Notes: generated by a model not told the origin, from the sequence alone. Shown: positions 28,069 through 38,011, counted from the first letter of the stretch. The stretch: 64,000 bases of DNA from Bacteroidota bacterium (GCA_023386965.1 JAEWIR010000044.1:6452-70451); one strand, 5' to 3'. Numbers and translations: made by a program.

Positions 28069-28947
28069 TCACTCATTCTTTATCGCTCTCGGGTGTGTGC
28101 TGTTGAACACTTTTTTAAGCTGTTCTATATTTGCCTGGGTATAAACCTGCGTAGAAGCCAGTGAGGAATGGCCAAGCAATTTCTTCACTTTTGAGATTTC
28201 CGCGCCGTTATCCAGGACATGTGTTGCAAAACTGTGCCTGAGTATGTGCGGACTCTTTTTCTTCTTAGCAGTTACCATACCAAGGTATCTATTAACCGTT
28301 GAATATACAAACTTTTCGCCCAGTTTTTTGCCTTTGGAGTTAACAAAGAAATATATTTCGTTTTGAATCAGAGGCTTCCTTATTTCCAGGTACTGCTGCA
28401 TTTTCTCGCCCAACGCGGGTGAGATGGGAATGACTCTTTCTTTATTTCCTTTTCCTGTGACACGGAGTTCGGCAGTGGCAAGATTTACATTGCTAAGCAG
28501 CAGGCTGCACAATTCTGCCTTACGCATTCCGGTTTGGTAAAGTGTTTCAATGATAAGATGGGAGAGCAGGTCCGGCAACTCCGCTGTAAGTGTGCGGAAG
28601 TCCTGCATTTCATCCTGAGACATTGGAATCTGTTTTTCAGGATAGAATTTGAGTGACTGTACGTTTTCCATGGGCGAAACCTTAATCTCGCCAATTTTAA
28701 GCAGGAAAAGGAAATAGGAGCGAAGGGTGGAAAGTTTTCGGTTGATGCTGCGTTTGGAGAGGCCGCTTTCGCTGAGGCTGACCATAAAGTTGCGGATCAC
28801 TTTTTTGTCCGCTTGCGAGGTGTGCACGCTGCCTTCGGTTCGGAGGTGAAATTCCCGGAAGTCCGCAAGGTCTTTTTGGTAGCTTGTAAGTGTATGGGGA
28901 GAATACCGTTTTTCAAGCGAAATATGTTCAAGGAATTTACTGATCAT
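28069..28947 (-). CDS. xerC: Tyrosine recombinase XerC/XerD-like
   Basis: 292 residues. N-terminal SAM-like DNA-binding domain (FLEHISLEKRYSPHTL) and a catalytic domain with Arg in TGMRKAELCSLL, HILRHSFATHVLDNGA (His, Arg), LLGHSSLASTQVYTQ with nucleophilic Tyr. The family resolves chromosome dimers at dif, though integrase use is possible. The conserved place between rpsU and hpf argues for the housekeeping recombinase. XerC versus XerD naming is by context only. Confidence 0.88.
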   Translation of the reverse strand: MISKFLEHISLEKRYSPHTLTSYQKDLADFREFHLRTEGSVHTSQADKKVIRNFMVSLSESGLSKRSINRKLSTLRSYFLFLLKIGEIKVSPMENVQSLKFYPEKQIPMSQDEMQDFRTLTAELPDLLSHLIIETLYQTGMRKAELCSLLLSNVNLATAELRVTGKGNKERVIPISPALGEKMQQYLEIRKPLIQNEIYFFVNSKGKKLGEKFVYSTVNRYLGMVTAKKKKSPHILRHSFATHVLDNGAEISKVKKLLGHSSLASTQVYTQANIEQLKKVFNSTHPRAIKNE

Positions 28948-28966
28948 GCCAGGATATTAAAAACAA

Positions 28967-29004
28967 AAAATCACCTTCCAAATATAACTGTTTGGAAAGT
29001 GATT
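28967..29004 (-). terminator. Terminator after rpsU
   Basis: A 15-base stem (AAATCAC-C-TTCCAAA against its complement, one mismatch) between rpsU and xerC, followed on the minus strand by TTTTTTGTTTTT. Confidence 0.82.
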
Positions 29005-29026
29005 TAGTATTTTGTAAGTAAAAATT

Positions 29027-29224
29027 TTAAGCCTGATCTTCTTTGCTGGCCTCTCTTTGTTTGTAGGCAGCTTTCAGTTTAGATTGTCTTAGTGTTACAG
29101 AAGGCTTGATGAACTGCTGTCTGCTTCTTAAAGCTCTAACAACACCTGTTTTATCAAATTTTCTTTTGTATTTTTTAAGTGCTCTGTCTATAGACTCGCC
29201 GTCTTTTACTGGGATAATTAACAT
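29027..29224 (-). CDS. rpsU: 30S ribosomal protein S21
   Basis: 65 residues, usual length in Bacteroidota. MLIIPVKDGESIDRALKKYK is the S21 signature, with a basic C-terminal half. In Flavobacteriia S21 is thought to help occlude the anti-SD of 16S rRNA, fitting the absence of SD sequences here. It has a strong promoter and its own terminator. Confidence 0.96.
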   Translation of the reverse strand: MLIIPVKDGESIDRALKKYKRKFDKTGVVRALRSRQQFIKPSVTLRQSKLKAAYKQREASKEDQA

Positions 29225-29247
29225 AATTTACATCTCATTTTGGACTG

Positions 29248-29277
29248 CAAAAATAGAAATATTTTTATAACTGGCAA
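29248..29277 (-). promoter_or_regulatory. Promoter of rpsU
   Basis: On the minus strand TTG (29277-29275), 19 bases, then TATTTTTG (29255-29248), followed by CAGTCCAAAATG. A complete -33/-7 promoter 23 bases before the ATG. Confidence 0.78.
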
Positions 29278-29428
29278 ACTTAAAGGTGTGATAAAATGAT
29301 ATTTTAAAATTAATTAGTAATTTTATCCGATATAAATGAAGCTTATGACCTTGTTTCAGTGCTTTGCCAACTTGAATTATGGCTGCATACTGCGACGGTT
29401 CGGGCTCCGTCCTTTACAATTTCTTATT

Positions 29429-32400
29429 ATGAAAAAACTTTTTCTACTGTTATATGTCCTGTCTGTTTGTGCATCCTTCTCCGGCCAAAGTAAGAGACAG
29501 GGAAGTGTTGCAGCTACTCCAACTTCTAAAAGCATGCTGGCGGGTGCATTTATAGATGTTAATGCTGCCTCGTACACACAGAGTTCCTATTCGATACAGC
29601 AGCTTATAGAAAATGTACTGATCAGTGGCGGTGCCAACTGTGCGTCCAGTGTTTCAAATGTTGTGGTTTCACCGAACCTCGGAGTTACCAGTCCAAATAG
29701 GTCCTGGGGTTATTTTAATAAAGGTACAACGAACTTTCCGTTTAATGAAGGTGTAGTTCTCTCAACAGGATATGCACGTCAAACAGGGAATTTTTTTCAA
29801 AGTTGCGTGCTGGGTTCTGTAGACTGTCCCGCTGCCCTCGGTACCGGTGGTGATCCTGATCTTGCCGCAGCGCTGAGCGTTCCTAATGCGAGTTTGAATG
29901 ATGCTACCTATATTCAGTTTGATTTCGTACCTGTCACTACTGAGATTACTTTTAATTATATCTTCGCCTCAGAGGAATATGGGGGGAATTTCCCCTGCTC
30001 TTATACAGACGGATTTGCGCTTTTGCTTAAAAAAGTTACTGATCCTACCTATACCAATATGGCAGTGTTGCCCGGCGGTGGCGGACCAGTGAGCGTTACC
30101 AATATTCATCCCTTTATTTCCGCCTCCTGTCCTGCTGTAAACCAACAGTACTATGCCGGAAACAACTCCGCAAATATAGAGACCAATTTTGCCGGCCGCA
30201 CTGTTCCTTTAACGGCAAGTGCCACAGTCGTACCTGGTCAGACTTACCGCTTCAAAATGGTTTTAGCAGATTATGGAGACGGAAGTCATGATACCGGTGT
30301 TTTTTTGCAGGCTGGTTCCTTTAATATTGGTGTACAACTTACTGATCCCTCCGGTAATCCATTGCCGTCCAATATCAGTATTTGTGCAGGATCATCACAG
30401 GTTCTGAATGCAACTGTGCCTGTGGCGGGAGCTACTTACCAGTGGTATCTCAACGGTGCACCCATTTCCGGTGCCACAGCAAGTTCGTATACCGCGACTC
30501 AAGCGGGCGTGTACTCCGTGCAGGTTCAGGTTCCAAATTCTACTTGCCCGGGTTCCGCGGAGATCACAATTGCCACTCTTCCACCGCCGCAGGCGCTGGA
30601 TGCAGCCCTGAGCGTATGTTCAGCCACGGCGAACGGAGTATTCAACCTGACATCAGCGCAGCCCGCCATAAGTAATACACCGGGTGCTACATTCAAATAT
30701 TATCTTTCGCTTGCAGATGCAACTGCCGGAAATACGAACACTATTGCCAATCCCGCCGCACACACCTCAGCAGGAGGAACAGTTTATGTGAGAGTTACCG
30801 GCGCGCAATGCAGTGATATTGCTGAACTTACATTAACCGTAAATCCAACGCCAACACCGCCTGTAATCACCGCCTCATCGACATTTATTTGTGGGTCAGC
30901 AGGGGTGACGTTAACTTCCAGCTATGCTACCGGAAATACATGGTCCAATGGTGCTACTACGCAGACCATTACCGTAACCAGCCCCGGAACTTATACAGTT
31001 ACGCACAATTCAGGAGCCTGTACGAGTGCTCCGGCCTCGGTAGTCATTACAGCGGCCACCAATCCTAATGTGCAGATCACCGGAAACCTCGCCTTTTGTC
31101 AGGGAGGCTCTACCACACTTACCGCTACCGCCACCGGTACGGGAAATACTTTTCTCTGGTCTACAGGGGCTACGACACCAAATATCACTGTTTCCACCGG
31201 CGGAACTTACACGGTTACTGTAACTACTTCGCAGAACTGTCAGTACACACAATCCGTCACAGTGCAGGCAGATACGCCGCCTGTGGCACAGGGCTCCAGT
31301 CTCAGCATTTGTTCAGGGGCGGCAACGGGTACTTTTGACCTGACATCGGCACAGCCCAGCATAAGCACTACACCAGGTGTGGCTTTCAGTTATTATGTAA
31401 ACCAGACGGATGCGAATGCGGGTAATACGAATACCATCGGTGCACCGGCAACTTATGTGTCCGGTTCAGCTACCATCTATGTGCGGGTAACCAGCGGAAG
31501 CTGTGCTGTAGTCGTTCCGCTCCAGCTGACGGTGAGTCAAACGGTAGTTCCCACAATAACTGCCTCTTCCACTGTTATTTGCGGCACAGGAAGTGTAACG
31601 CTCACCTCAAACTTTGCCACCGGTAATACCTGGTCTACGGGGGCAACCACACAGTCCATTACCGTAACTGCGCCCGGCACCTACACTTTGACAAATACCT
31701 CAGGAAACTGTACCGGAGCGCCCGCCTCGGTGACTATTACAGGTAATGCAGATCCTAATGTGCAGATTACCGGAAATACAGCTTTCTGTGCGGGCAGCTC
31801 AACGACCTTAACAGCAACAGCAAACGGAACAGGGAATACTTTCCTTTGGTCCAACGGTGCTACTACCGCGACAACTACAGTTAACACTGCCGGAACGTAT
31901 ACTGTAACGGTAACCACACCCGGCAACTGTCAGTTTACTCAGTCGGTCACAGTAACGCAGAATCCGGTGCCGGTAGCTCAAAATGCAGCGCTGAGCACCT
32001 GTTCACCAACCACGACATTCACCTTTGACCTCACCTCTGCCCAACCGGCAATCAGTACACAGGCTGGGGTAACATTTACCTACTATACCAATGTAGCCGA
32101 TGCCAACGCAAGCAATACCAATAATATTACGGCACCTGCTACTTATAACTCGGGAACAGCCACTATTTATGTTCGTGTAAGCAATGCGAATTGTGCGGTA
32201 GTCGTACAGCTTCAGCTTACGGTAACCGTAACACCGGCTCCTGTGATTACACAGTCGGCGCCAGCGATTTGCGGTACTACACCGGTTGTGCTTACATCCA
32301 ACTACGCCACTGGTAATGTTTGGTCTACAGGCGCAACTACGCAGTCCATCACCGTAACCACACCCGGAACTTATTCACTGACAGTGGCAAACGGAGCATG

Positions 32401-33829
32401 TACCAGTCAGGCTATTTCGGTAAACATTGTTCAGAACAATGATCCTAATGTCCAGATTACGGGCAACCTTTCATTCTGTCCGGGTGCCAATACTACCCTT
32501 ACAGCAAATGTAACAGGTACGGGACATACGTTCCTGTGGTCCAACGGATCTGCAGCTCAGTCTACGGTAGTGAACACGGCAGGAACTTATACGGTTACGG
32601 TTACGACTCCGGCGGGCTGTCAGTATACAGCCAGTGCTACAGTTACTACTGACGCACCAATTAACATCAATATTGCCCAGCCCGCGCAGATCACCTGTAC
32701 CAATCCCTCGATTACGCTTAATGCATCAGCCTCCACTTTCCAGGCAGGTGCTACCATATTGTGGACGGCCTCGGCAGGCGGAAACATTGTGTCGGGAGCC
32801 AACACTCTGACACCCGTAGTTAATGAGGGCGGAAATTATACACTTACAATTACCAATAATTTCGGCAACAACTGCAGTCAGCAGCAAACAGTTACCGTGG
32901 TCGAAAATAACCTTCCACCTGTAATTACACTTACGGCCAACGATATGAATATCTGCGCCGGTGAACCTGTTACTTTAACAGCCTCAGGTGCTCAGGAGTA
33001 TACCTGGACAGGTTTGCCCGGGTCCGGTAATACGCAGATTGTATCGCCAACTGTAACCACTACCTATACTGTTACCGGTATCGGTGCCAACGGTTGCCAG
33101 GGTACAGTGGCAAATATTACAATCACCGTAGTACCGGCCATTACTTCAACACTGGAAGATGTTCAGTTCTGTGAAGGTCTTAGCGAGGTGCTTGATGCAG
33201 GTTCGGGACCGAACTATACTTATCTTTGGAGTACCGGTGCCACCAGCCAGACCATTACGGTAGATACTCCGGGAACCTATACAGTAACCATCAATAACGG
33301 GGTTTGTTCACAAACCTTCAGCGCCAATGCTTCCTTTACACCGCTTGTAGAGGTGAAAGAAATTGTATACGAAAGCAATACGCTGACAGTTATTGTTGAT
33401 GATCCAAGTCCGAATCTTGAATTCTCCATTGATAACGGTCTGACCTGGCAGTCATCCAATATTTTCGCAAACATTCTGCGGAATACCACTTACTTTATCT
33501 CCGTGCGTTATAAGGATCAAACCTGCTTCGGAACAGTGGAATACCTAACGTTCTTTATAGGTAATGCCATCACTCCAAATGGCGACGGCATCAATGATCA
33601 TATCGATTTCACAGGTGTAAGCAAGTATAAGAACTTCAGTGCCTCCATTCACGACAGATACGGTAAGGAGGTCTTCCGGTCGTCACCATCCAGAACGGTG
33701 TGGACAGGGAATTATACCAACTTTAAGGTTGGCACCGATACGTACTGGTACAAAGTTACCTGGACCGATCCAATCACTCAGAAACCGGTGCTCAGAACAG
33801 GATGGATACTGGTGAAGAACAGAGATTAG
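29429..33829 (+). CDS. Giant secreted repeat protein: choice-of-anchor L domain, Ig-like repeats, T9SS type B (CHU_C) terminus
   Basis: 1466 residues from ATG 29429. An upstream in-frame ATG at 29336 would add 31 residues before the signal peptide MKKLFLLLYVLSVCASFSGQ, so the later start is preferred. Residues about 60-300 form a choice-of-anchor L domain (VISTGYARQTGNFF-like tract, YIFASEEYGGNFPC, DGFALLL). Three near-identical Ig-like modules of about 230 residues follow, containing GNTWSNGATTQTITVT and NPNVQITGN tracts. The C-terminus (ITPNGDGINDHIDF ... SIHDRYGKEVFR ... GWILVKNRD) is the gliding-motility-type C-terminal domain used as a type B T9SS signal. Probably a large surface or released adhesin. 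Confidence 0.88.
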   Translation: MKKLFLLLYVLSVCASFSGQSKRQGSVAATPTSKSMLAGAFIDVNAASYTQSSYSIQQLIENVLISGGANCASSVSNVVVSPNLGVTSPNRSWGYFNKGTTNFPFNEGVVLSTGYARQTGNFFQSCVLGSVDCPAALGTGGDPDLAAALSVPNASLNDATYIQFDFVPVTTEITFNYIFASEEYGGNFPCSYTDGFALLLKKVTDPTYTNMAVLPGGGGPVSVTNIHPFISASCPAVNQQYYAGNNSANIETNFAGRTVPLTASATVVPGQTYRFKMVLADYGDGSHDTGVFLQAGSFNIGVQLTDPSGNPLPSNISICAGSSQVLNATVPVAGATYQWYLNGAPISGATASSYTATQAGVYSVQVQVPNSTCPGSAEITIATLPPPQALDAALSVCSATANGVFNLTSAQPAISNTPGATFKYYLSLADATAGNTNTIANPAAHTSAGGTVYVRVTGAQCSDIAELTLTVNPTPTPPVITASSTFICGSAGVTLTSSYATGNTWSNGATTQTITVTSPGTYTVTHNSGACTSAPASVVITAATNPNVQITGNLAFCQGGSTTLTATATGTGNTFLWSTGATTPNITVSTGGTYTVTVTTSQNCQYTQSVTVQADTPPVAQGSSLSICSGAATGTFDLTSAQPSISTTPGVAFSYYVNQTDANAGNTNTIGAPATYVSGSATIYVRVTSGSCAVVVPLQLTVSQTVVPTITASSTVICGTGSVTLTSNFATGNTWSTGATTQSITVTAPGTYTLTNTSGNCTGAPASVTITGNADPNVQITGNTAFCAGSSTTLTATANGTGNTFLWSNGATTATTTVNTAGTYTVTVTTPGNCQFTQSVTVTQNPVPVAQNAALSTCSPTTTFTFDLTSAQPAISTQAGVTFTYYTNVADANASNTNNITAPATYNSGTATIYVRVSNANCAVVVQLQLTVTVTPAPVITQSAPAICGTTPVVLTSNYATGNVWSTGATTQSITVTTPGTYSLTVANGACTSQAISVNIVQNNDPNVQITGNLSFCPGANTTLTANVTGTGHTFLWSNGSAAQSTVVNTAGTYTVTVTTPAGCQYTASATVTTDAPININIAQPAQITCTNPSITLNASASTFQAGATILWTASAGGNIVSGANTLTPVVNEGGNYTLTITNNFGNNCSQQQTVTVVENNLPPVITLTANDMNICAGEPVTLTASGAQEYTWTGLPGSGNTQIVSPTVTTTYTVTGIGANGCQGTVANITITVVPAITSTLEDVQFCEGLSEVLDAGSGPNYTYLWSTGATSQTITVDTPGTYTVTINNGVCSQTFSANASFTPLVEVKEIVYESNTLTVIVDDPSPNLEFSIDNGLTWQSSNIFANILRNTTYFISVRYKDQTCFGTVEYLTFFIGNAITPNGDGINDHIDFTGVSKYKNFSASIHDRYGKEVFRSSPSRTVWTGNYTNFKVGTDTYWYKVTWTDPITQKPVLRTGWILVKNRD
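30582..32660 (+). repeat. Three in-gene tandem modules of about 690 bp
   Basis: Within the type B T9SS gene, a module starting near 30582, 31273 and 31966 is repeated three times, each encoding an LTSAQPxIS segment, a xICGxxxVTLTSxxATGN segment and an NVQITGN segment. The copies are close enough in DNA to allow recombination and copy-number change. Confidence 0.8.
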
Positions 33830-33842
33830 AATATTTTGCACA

Positions 33843-33867
33843 GGCCGCGTGAGAACGCGGCTTTTTT
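33843..33867 (+). terminator. Rho-independent terminator after the type B T9SS gene
   Basis: Stem GCCGCGT / ACGCGGC with GAGA loop, then TTTTTT. Confidence 0.9.
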
Positions 33868-33908
33868 ATGCCGTAATGTCAGTTTATTATTTTGGAATAA
33901 AATTTTCA

Positions 33909-33916
33909 TATCTTTG
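33909..33916 (+). promoter_or_regulatory. -7 promoter element of tmRNA
   Basis: TATCTTTG, full match to TAnnTTTG, followed directly by CAGTC; the mature tmRNA starts 12 bases later. The only nearby TTG is 14 bases upstream. Confidence 0.6.
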
Positions 33917-33927
33917 CAGTCTTATCT

Positions 33928-34322
33928 GGGGTTGACTGGTTTCGACAGCAAGATCAATGGGTAAGTAAGCATGCAGAGAACCGTAGCGCGATCTCTTTAA
34001 TCCCTTGCTACACAATTTTAACTGGCGACCAAGAGTTTGCTCTTGCTGCTTAATCCGAATCATAGTAAGATTAGCGTTCTCCCGAAGACAGTAAGGAGGC
34101 AAGATATCCCACAGAAGTTCTGTTTCGCGACGTCTGAATCCGGGGTATAGCAATGCGGAAATAAGGCTTTGGAAGCTTCGGCCAAAGCACGAAAAATTTA
34201 GAAGCTAAGTCGGAAATTGGGTGTCTGTTCTCTGTTTCCGGTCGAAAACCAAAAGCAGAATAAGCATGTAGAAATCTTATGTGTTGCTTGTTTGGACGAG
34301 GGTTCGAATCCCTCCAACTCCA
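33928..34322 (+). ncRNA. ssrA: tmRNA (transfer-messenger RNA)
   Basis: About 395 bases. The 5' end GGGGTTGACTGGTTTCGACAG is tmRNA-like (shown here in two parts: GGGGTTGAC and TGGTTTCGACAG) and its first seven bases pair with CAACTCC at the 3' end, with discriminator A. The T-arm is GGGTTCGAATCCC. A tag reading frame at 34024-34053 encodes GDQEFALAA before a TAA; the ALAA end is the usual degradation signal. tmRNA with SmpB rescues ribosomes on broken messages and tags the product. CCA is not encoded. It has its own promoter and terminator. Confidence 0.96.
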
Positions 34323-34335
34323 CATTTTAAAATGT

Positions 34336-34368
34336 AACCACCTTGTTTTGAGGCGGTTATTTTTTTTG
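34336..34368 (+). terminator. Terminator after tmRNA
   Basis: AACCACCT pairs with AGGCGGTT (one A-C mismatch) around a seven-base loop, followed by ATTTTTTTT. Confidence 0.75.
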
Positions 34369-34729
34369 TTTGAACTTTACAGTTCCCTGATTTAAGATCA
34401 GAATAATCTTTACCGATGTATTTTTTAAGTTTATCTGCAGTGTAATTTCTTATTTGAGGTGCAAGTAAGTAATAAATACAAAATTTGGTCAGGAAAACCT
34501 TCACAGAGCTTGATGTTTATGGCTATTGGCAGACCGCTATTAGCTAAACGCAATCGACCAATTGCTTTTACCGCCTTCCCGGTATTCCACAACCACATAT
34601 TGGCTTCTGTGCTTGCATTTGAAGTAACACTTCCGGTTGCCAAACCTGCCGAAAGATGCAAACGCGGTATTTTCCAGTGTGAAATGTAAACCTTCACAAG
34701 GTTGCATTGGGCAAAGTGCATCAGACTAG
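34369..34729. other. Non-coding gap between tmRNA and the structured repeat
   Basis: No convincing gene is seen. The short reading frames here lack start context and family resemblance. Contents: a GC-N5 heptad array (34508-34551, listed separately) and two copies of the string AACCTTCACA (near 34497 and 34690), the second lying within the palindrome AACCTT-CAC-AAGGTT. Confidence 0.5.
34508..34551. repeat. GC-N5 heptad array 1
   Basis: The dinucleotide GC recurs at 34508, 34522, 34529, 34536, 34543 and 34550, all in one 7-base phase, with one decayed unit (GT) at 34515. The TATGGCTATTGGC string is the same as in the arrays next to groL. Confidence 0.6.
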
Positions 34730-34917
34730 ATCGGCTCGGAACGGTTGATTCAGACCGCATGGGATTCGGGAACCCAAGCCCATAGCCCTGATCGCAGCGG
34801 CTACCCCATAGTGAAGCTGCGGACAGCGAGGAACGAGCCGGGAGCAGCTGAGCGGAGAGTAATAGCGGAGAGCAGGTTCCCGGCTCCAAAAAAAATCCGT
34901 TCAGGTGGATCTGAACG
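34730..34917. other. Structured intergenic repeat, possible ncRNA or mobile-element remnant
   Basis: A GC-rich tract (AGCCCTGATCGCAGCGG ... GAACGAGCC ... TAGCGGAGAGCAGG) that can fold: GAGCCGGGA at 34835-34843 pairs with TCCCGGCTC at 34878-34886, followed by eight A and then a second hairpin (CCGTTCAG / CTGAACG). I have a memory of related strings recurring between genes in flavobacterial genomes, but cannot confirm it. The CCCGGCTC-An-TCCG-TTCAG part resembles the 112-bp repeats beside groL. No open frame of merit. Confidence 0.45.
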
Positions 34918-35003
34918 CAGTTTCTTTGCATTATGCTCAAGATTATTTGCCGTTAAGTCTAAAACTAGTTGCGTAGGGATATTGCCGGCCCAGAAAGAAG
35001 ATT

Positions 35004-35327
35004 TTAATCTATAAAAGTTTCTTTTAGCACTGCTTTTACTTCCACGATTTCCTTTTCAGACAGTTCTCCCAAAATTTTAATTATTCTCTGCCTGTCCACT
35101 GTTCGGATCTGATCCAATACAATCCACCTTTTTTTCTTATCGTGTTTAATGAGTACTCTTGTAGGATAAGATTTGTCATTGCTTGTCATTGGCGCAATTA
35201 CAATTGTGCGCAAAAACTTATTCATTTCGTTGGGTGAGAGGATGATGCATGGACGGGTTTTCGACATTTCGCTTCCCACCGTGGGATCAAGATTGATCAA
35301 AACAATCTGATATTGCTTTAAATCCAT
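35004..35327 (-). CDS. mazF: Type II toxin, PemK/MazF family endoribonuclease
   Basis: 107 residues. MazF fold signature: VLINLDPTVGSEMSKTRPCIILSPNEMN (quoted in parts: NLDPTVGSEM, KTRPCIILS), PMTSNDKSYPTRV and the IVLDQIRTVDRQRI region containing the conserved Asp-Gln-Arg. MazF toxins are sequence-specific ribosome-independent RNases. The start overlaps the 3' end of the antitoxin gene by ten bases, the usual antitoxin-first order. Cut site cannot be read from sequence. Confidence 0.92.
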   Translation of the reverse strand: MDLKQYQIVLINLDPTVGSEMSKTRPCIILSPNEMNKFLRTIVIAPMTSNDKSYPTRVLIKHDKKKRWIVLDQIRTVDRQRIIKILGELSEKEIVEVKAVLKETFID

Positions 35328-35563
35328 TCTTCAGGGTTTTCATCTTCAAACACATCATCGATTAAAAGCTCATCATCACAGTTCTCGTGCATTTTTTTGA
35401 AGGCTTTTTCCCAATCTTTGCGCGGCTCTTTCTTTGGCTTGAGAATGATGTACCCTCTCTCAAGAATAAGTTCAACTTTATCAGTAATATTATATTTTTC
35501 CAAAAGAGTCTTCGATAACCGAATTCCTTTAGAATTTCCTATTGATATAACTGAAACATCCAT
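35318..35563 (-). CDS. mazE: Type II antitoxin, MazE/AbrB-like
   Basis: 81 residues from ATG 35563; a longer frame runs upstream to 35677 but those 38 residues look non-native and AT-rich, and MDVSVISIGNSKGIRLSKTL is the normal swapped-hairpin AbrB start. The N-terminal half binds DNA as a dimer; the acidic C-terminus (ENCDDELLIDDVFEDENPEEW) should wrap the toxin and neutralise it. Expected to repress its own promoter. The pair sits between tmRNA and groL in the repeat-rich island. Confidence 0.9.
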   Translation of the reverse strand: MDVSVISIGNSKGIRLSKTLLEKYNITDKVELILERGYIILKPKKEPRKDWEKAFKKMHENCDDELLIDDVFEDENPEEWI

Positions 35564-35676
35564 AATCTTACTGTTTGTGATTACAAAGTTATTACTTTTG
35601 TTTAATGCTGCAAATTTAATTTCCAAATAAATGTGGGGGGGTAACTGATTTAAAGAGTGAATATTATAAATAAACA

Positions 35677-35703
35677 AAAATTCCGTTCAGGACAAAGTTT
35701 TGG
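35677..35703 (-). repeat. Truncated remnant of the 112-bp groL-tail repeat
   Basis: AAAAATTCCGTTCAGGAC resembles the terminator part (AAAACTCCGCTCAGA) of the adjacent 112-bp units and is probably a decayed further copy. Confidence 0.45.
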
Positions 35704-35704
35704 T

Positions 35705-35741
35705 GCATATGGCTATTGGCTGATGGCTATTGGCTCAAAGC
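35705..35741. repeat. GC-N5 heptad array 2
   Basis: GC occurs at 35705, 35712, 35719, 35726, 35733 and 35740, an unbroken 7-base period. Confidence 0.7.
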
Positions 35742-35774
35742 AAGGGGTCAAAATCGATTACATCATTCCCGACT

Positions 35775-35809
35775 CAAAAAAAACTCCGCTCAGAAAAATC
35801 TGAACGGAG
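35775..35809 (-). terminator. Duplicated groL-type terminator, distal copy
   Basis: Stem CTCCGCTCAGA / TCTGAACGGAG with one mismatch; the A-run before it is a T-tract on the minus strand. Confidence 0.7.
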
Positions 35810-35816
35810 CGTTATT

Positions 35817-35859
35817 GCATATGGCTATTGGCTGATAGCTTTGGCTCAAAGCAAGCGGC
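35817..35859. repeat. GC-N5 heptad array 3
   Basis: GC at 35817, 35824, 35831, 35838, then one base lost, then 35844, 35851 and 35858. The homologous array 2 has no slip. Confidence 0.65.
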
Positions 35860-35885
35860 CAAAATCTATTGCATCTTTCCCGGCT

Positions 35886-35921
35886 CAAAAAAACTCCGCC
35901 CAGAAAAAAATCTGAACGGAG
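35886..35921 (-). terminator. Terminator of groL, proximal copy
   Basis: Stem CTCCGCCCAGA / TCTGAACGGAG followed on the minus strand by a T-tract, about 62 bases after the groL stop. Confidence 0.78.
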
Positions 35922-35928
35922 CGTTATT

Positions 35929-35979
35929 GCATATGGTTATTTGCTGATTGCTATTGGCTAAAAGCCAGTGGCCAAAAGC
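35929..35979. repeat. GC-N5 heptad array 4, at the groL stop
   Basis: GC at 35929, 35943, 35950, 35957, 35964, 35971 and 35978 (GT at 35936), all in one 7-base phase. The segment can fold into GCTATTGGCT / AGCCAGTGGC. It ends three bases before the groL stop codon. Confidence 0.7.
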
Positions 35980-35982
35980 TTA

Positions 35983-37653
<1,671 letters not shown>

Positions 37654-37660
<7 letters not shown>

Positions 37661-38010
37661 GGATTTAACTTTTCTTTTAAATTGAAAATTTTGCTTTTGA
37701 TATTGTTTACTTTCTCAAGTAACTGAGTTGATATTAATGCATCAATTAAACTCAGGTCCCTGCAAAGTATAATCAAATATTCAGTTTCGGAGGCTGAGCC
37801 TAAGGCAATATTAAGAAATTGATTAAACTCCCGGTCGGAATTTCTCCCGCATCCTTCACTGATATTTGTGGGAATTGAAGTGCAGGCCCTTCGTAGTTGC
37901 GAAGTAATGTTAAACTGTTCTTCTTTGGGAAATGTCCCGCTAATTGAATACAGTTCCAGAACGAGATTATGACTTAATTGCCAAACTTCATATTTCGTGA
38001 AATTTCTCAT
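37654..38010 (-). CDS. Four-helix-bundle protein, 23S rRNA intervening-sequence protein family
   Basis: 118 residues. The family is recognised by MRNFTKYEVWQLSHNLV, then FPKEEQFNITSQLRRACTSI and PTNISEGCGRNSDREFNQFL, and a C-terminal helix with KVNNIKSKIFNLKEKL. Relatives are encoded in intervening sequences of 23S rRNA genes and many stand-alone loci; the related Avd protein serves diversity-generating retroelements. No reverse transcriptase is near here. Its biochemical role is unknown. It lies between groES and groL in the same orientation, flanked by heptad arrays in inverted orientation, so it will be expressed with the chaperonin genes. Confidence 0.88.
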
Positions 38011-38011
38011 C

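Larger units (their letters stand above)
35704..35927 (-). repeat. Two complete 112-bp tandem repeats downstream of groL
   Basis: Units 35704-35815 and 35816-35927 are each exactly 112 bases; a third partial unit (35928 to about 35998) runs into the groL 3' end. Read from groL on the minus strand, each unit holds a GC-N5 heptad array, the GTTATTGCATATGG join and a terminator hairpin, then a copy of the groL tail. ATTACATCATTCCCG (15 bases, 35757-35771) is identical to the end of groL including its stop codon. The block therefore arose by duplication starting inside groL. Confidence 0.85.

Noticed and set aside
28069..28947. Phage or integron integrase
   Set aside because: The tyrosine recombinase stands in the conserved rpsU-xerC-hpf context with no att sites or cargo nearby.
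34431..34940. 169-codon minus-strand frame over the tmRNA-distal gap
   Set aside because: It runs through heptad array and structured repeat DNA and its product resembles no protein family.
35564..35677. 38 extra N-terminal residues for MazE
   Set aside because: The AbrB fold begins at MDVSV and the added part is unlike the family.
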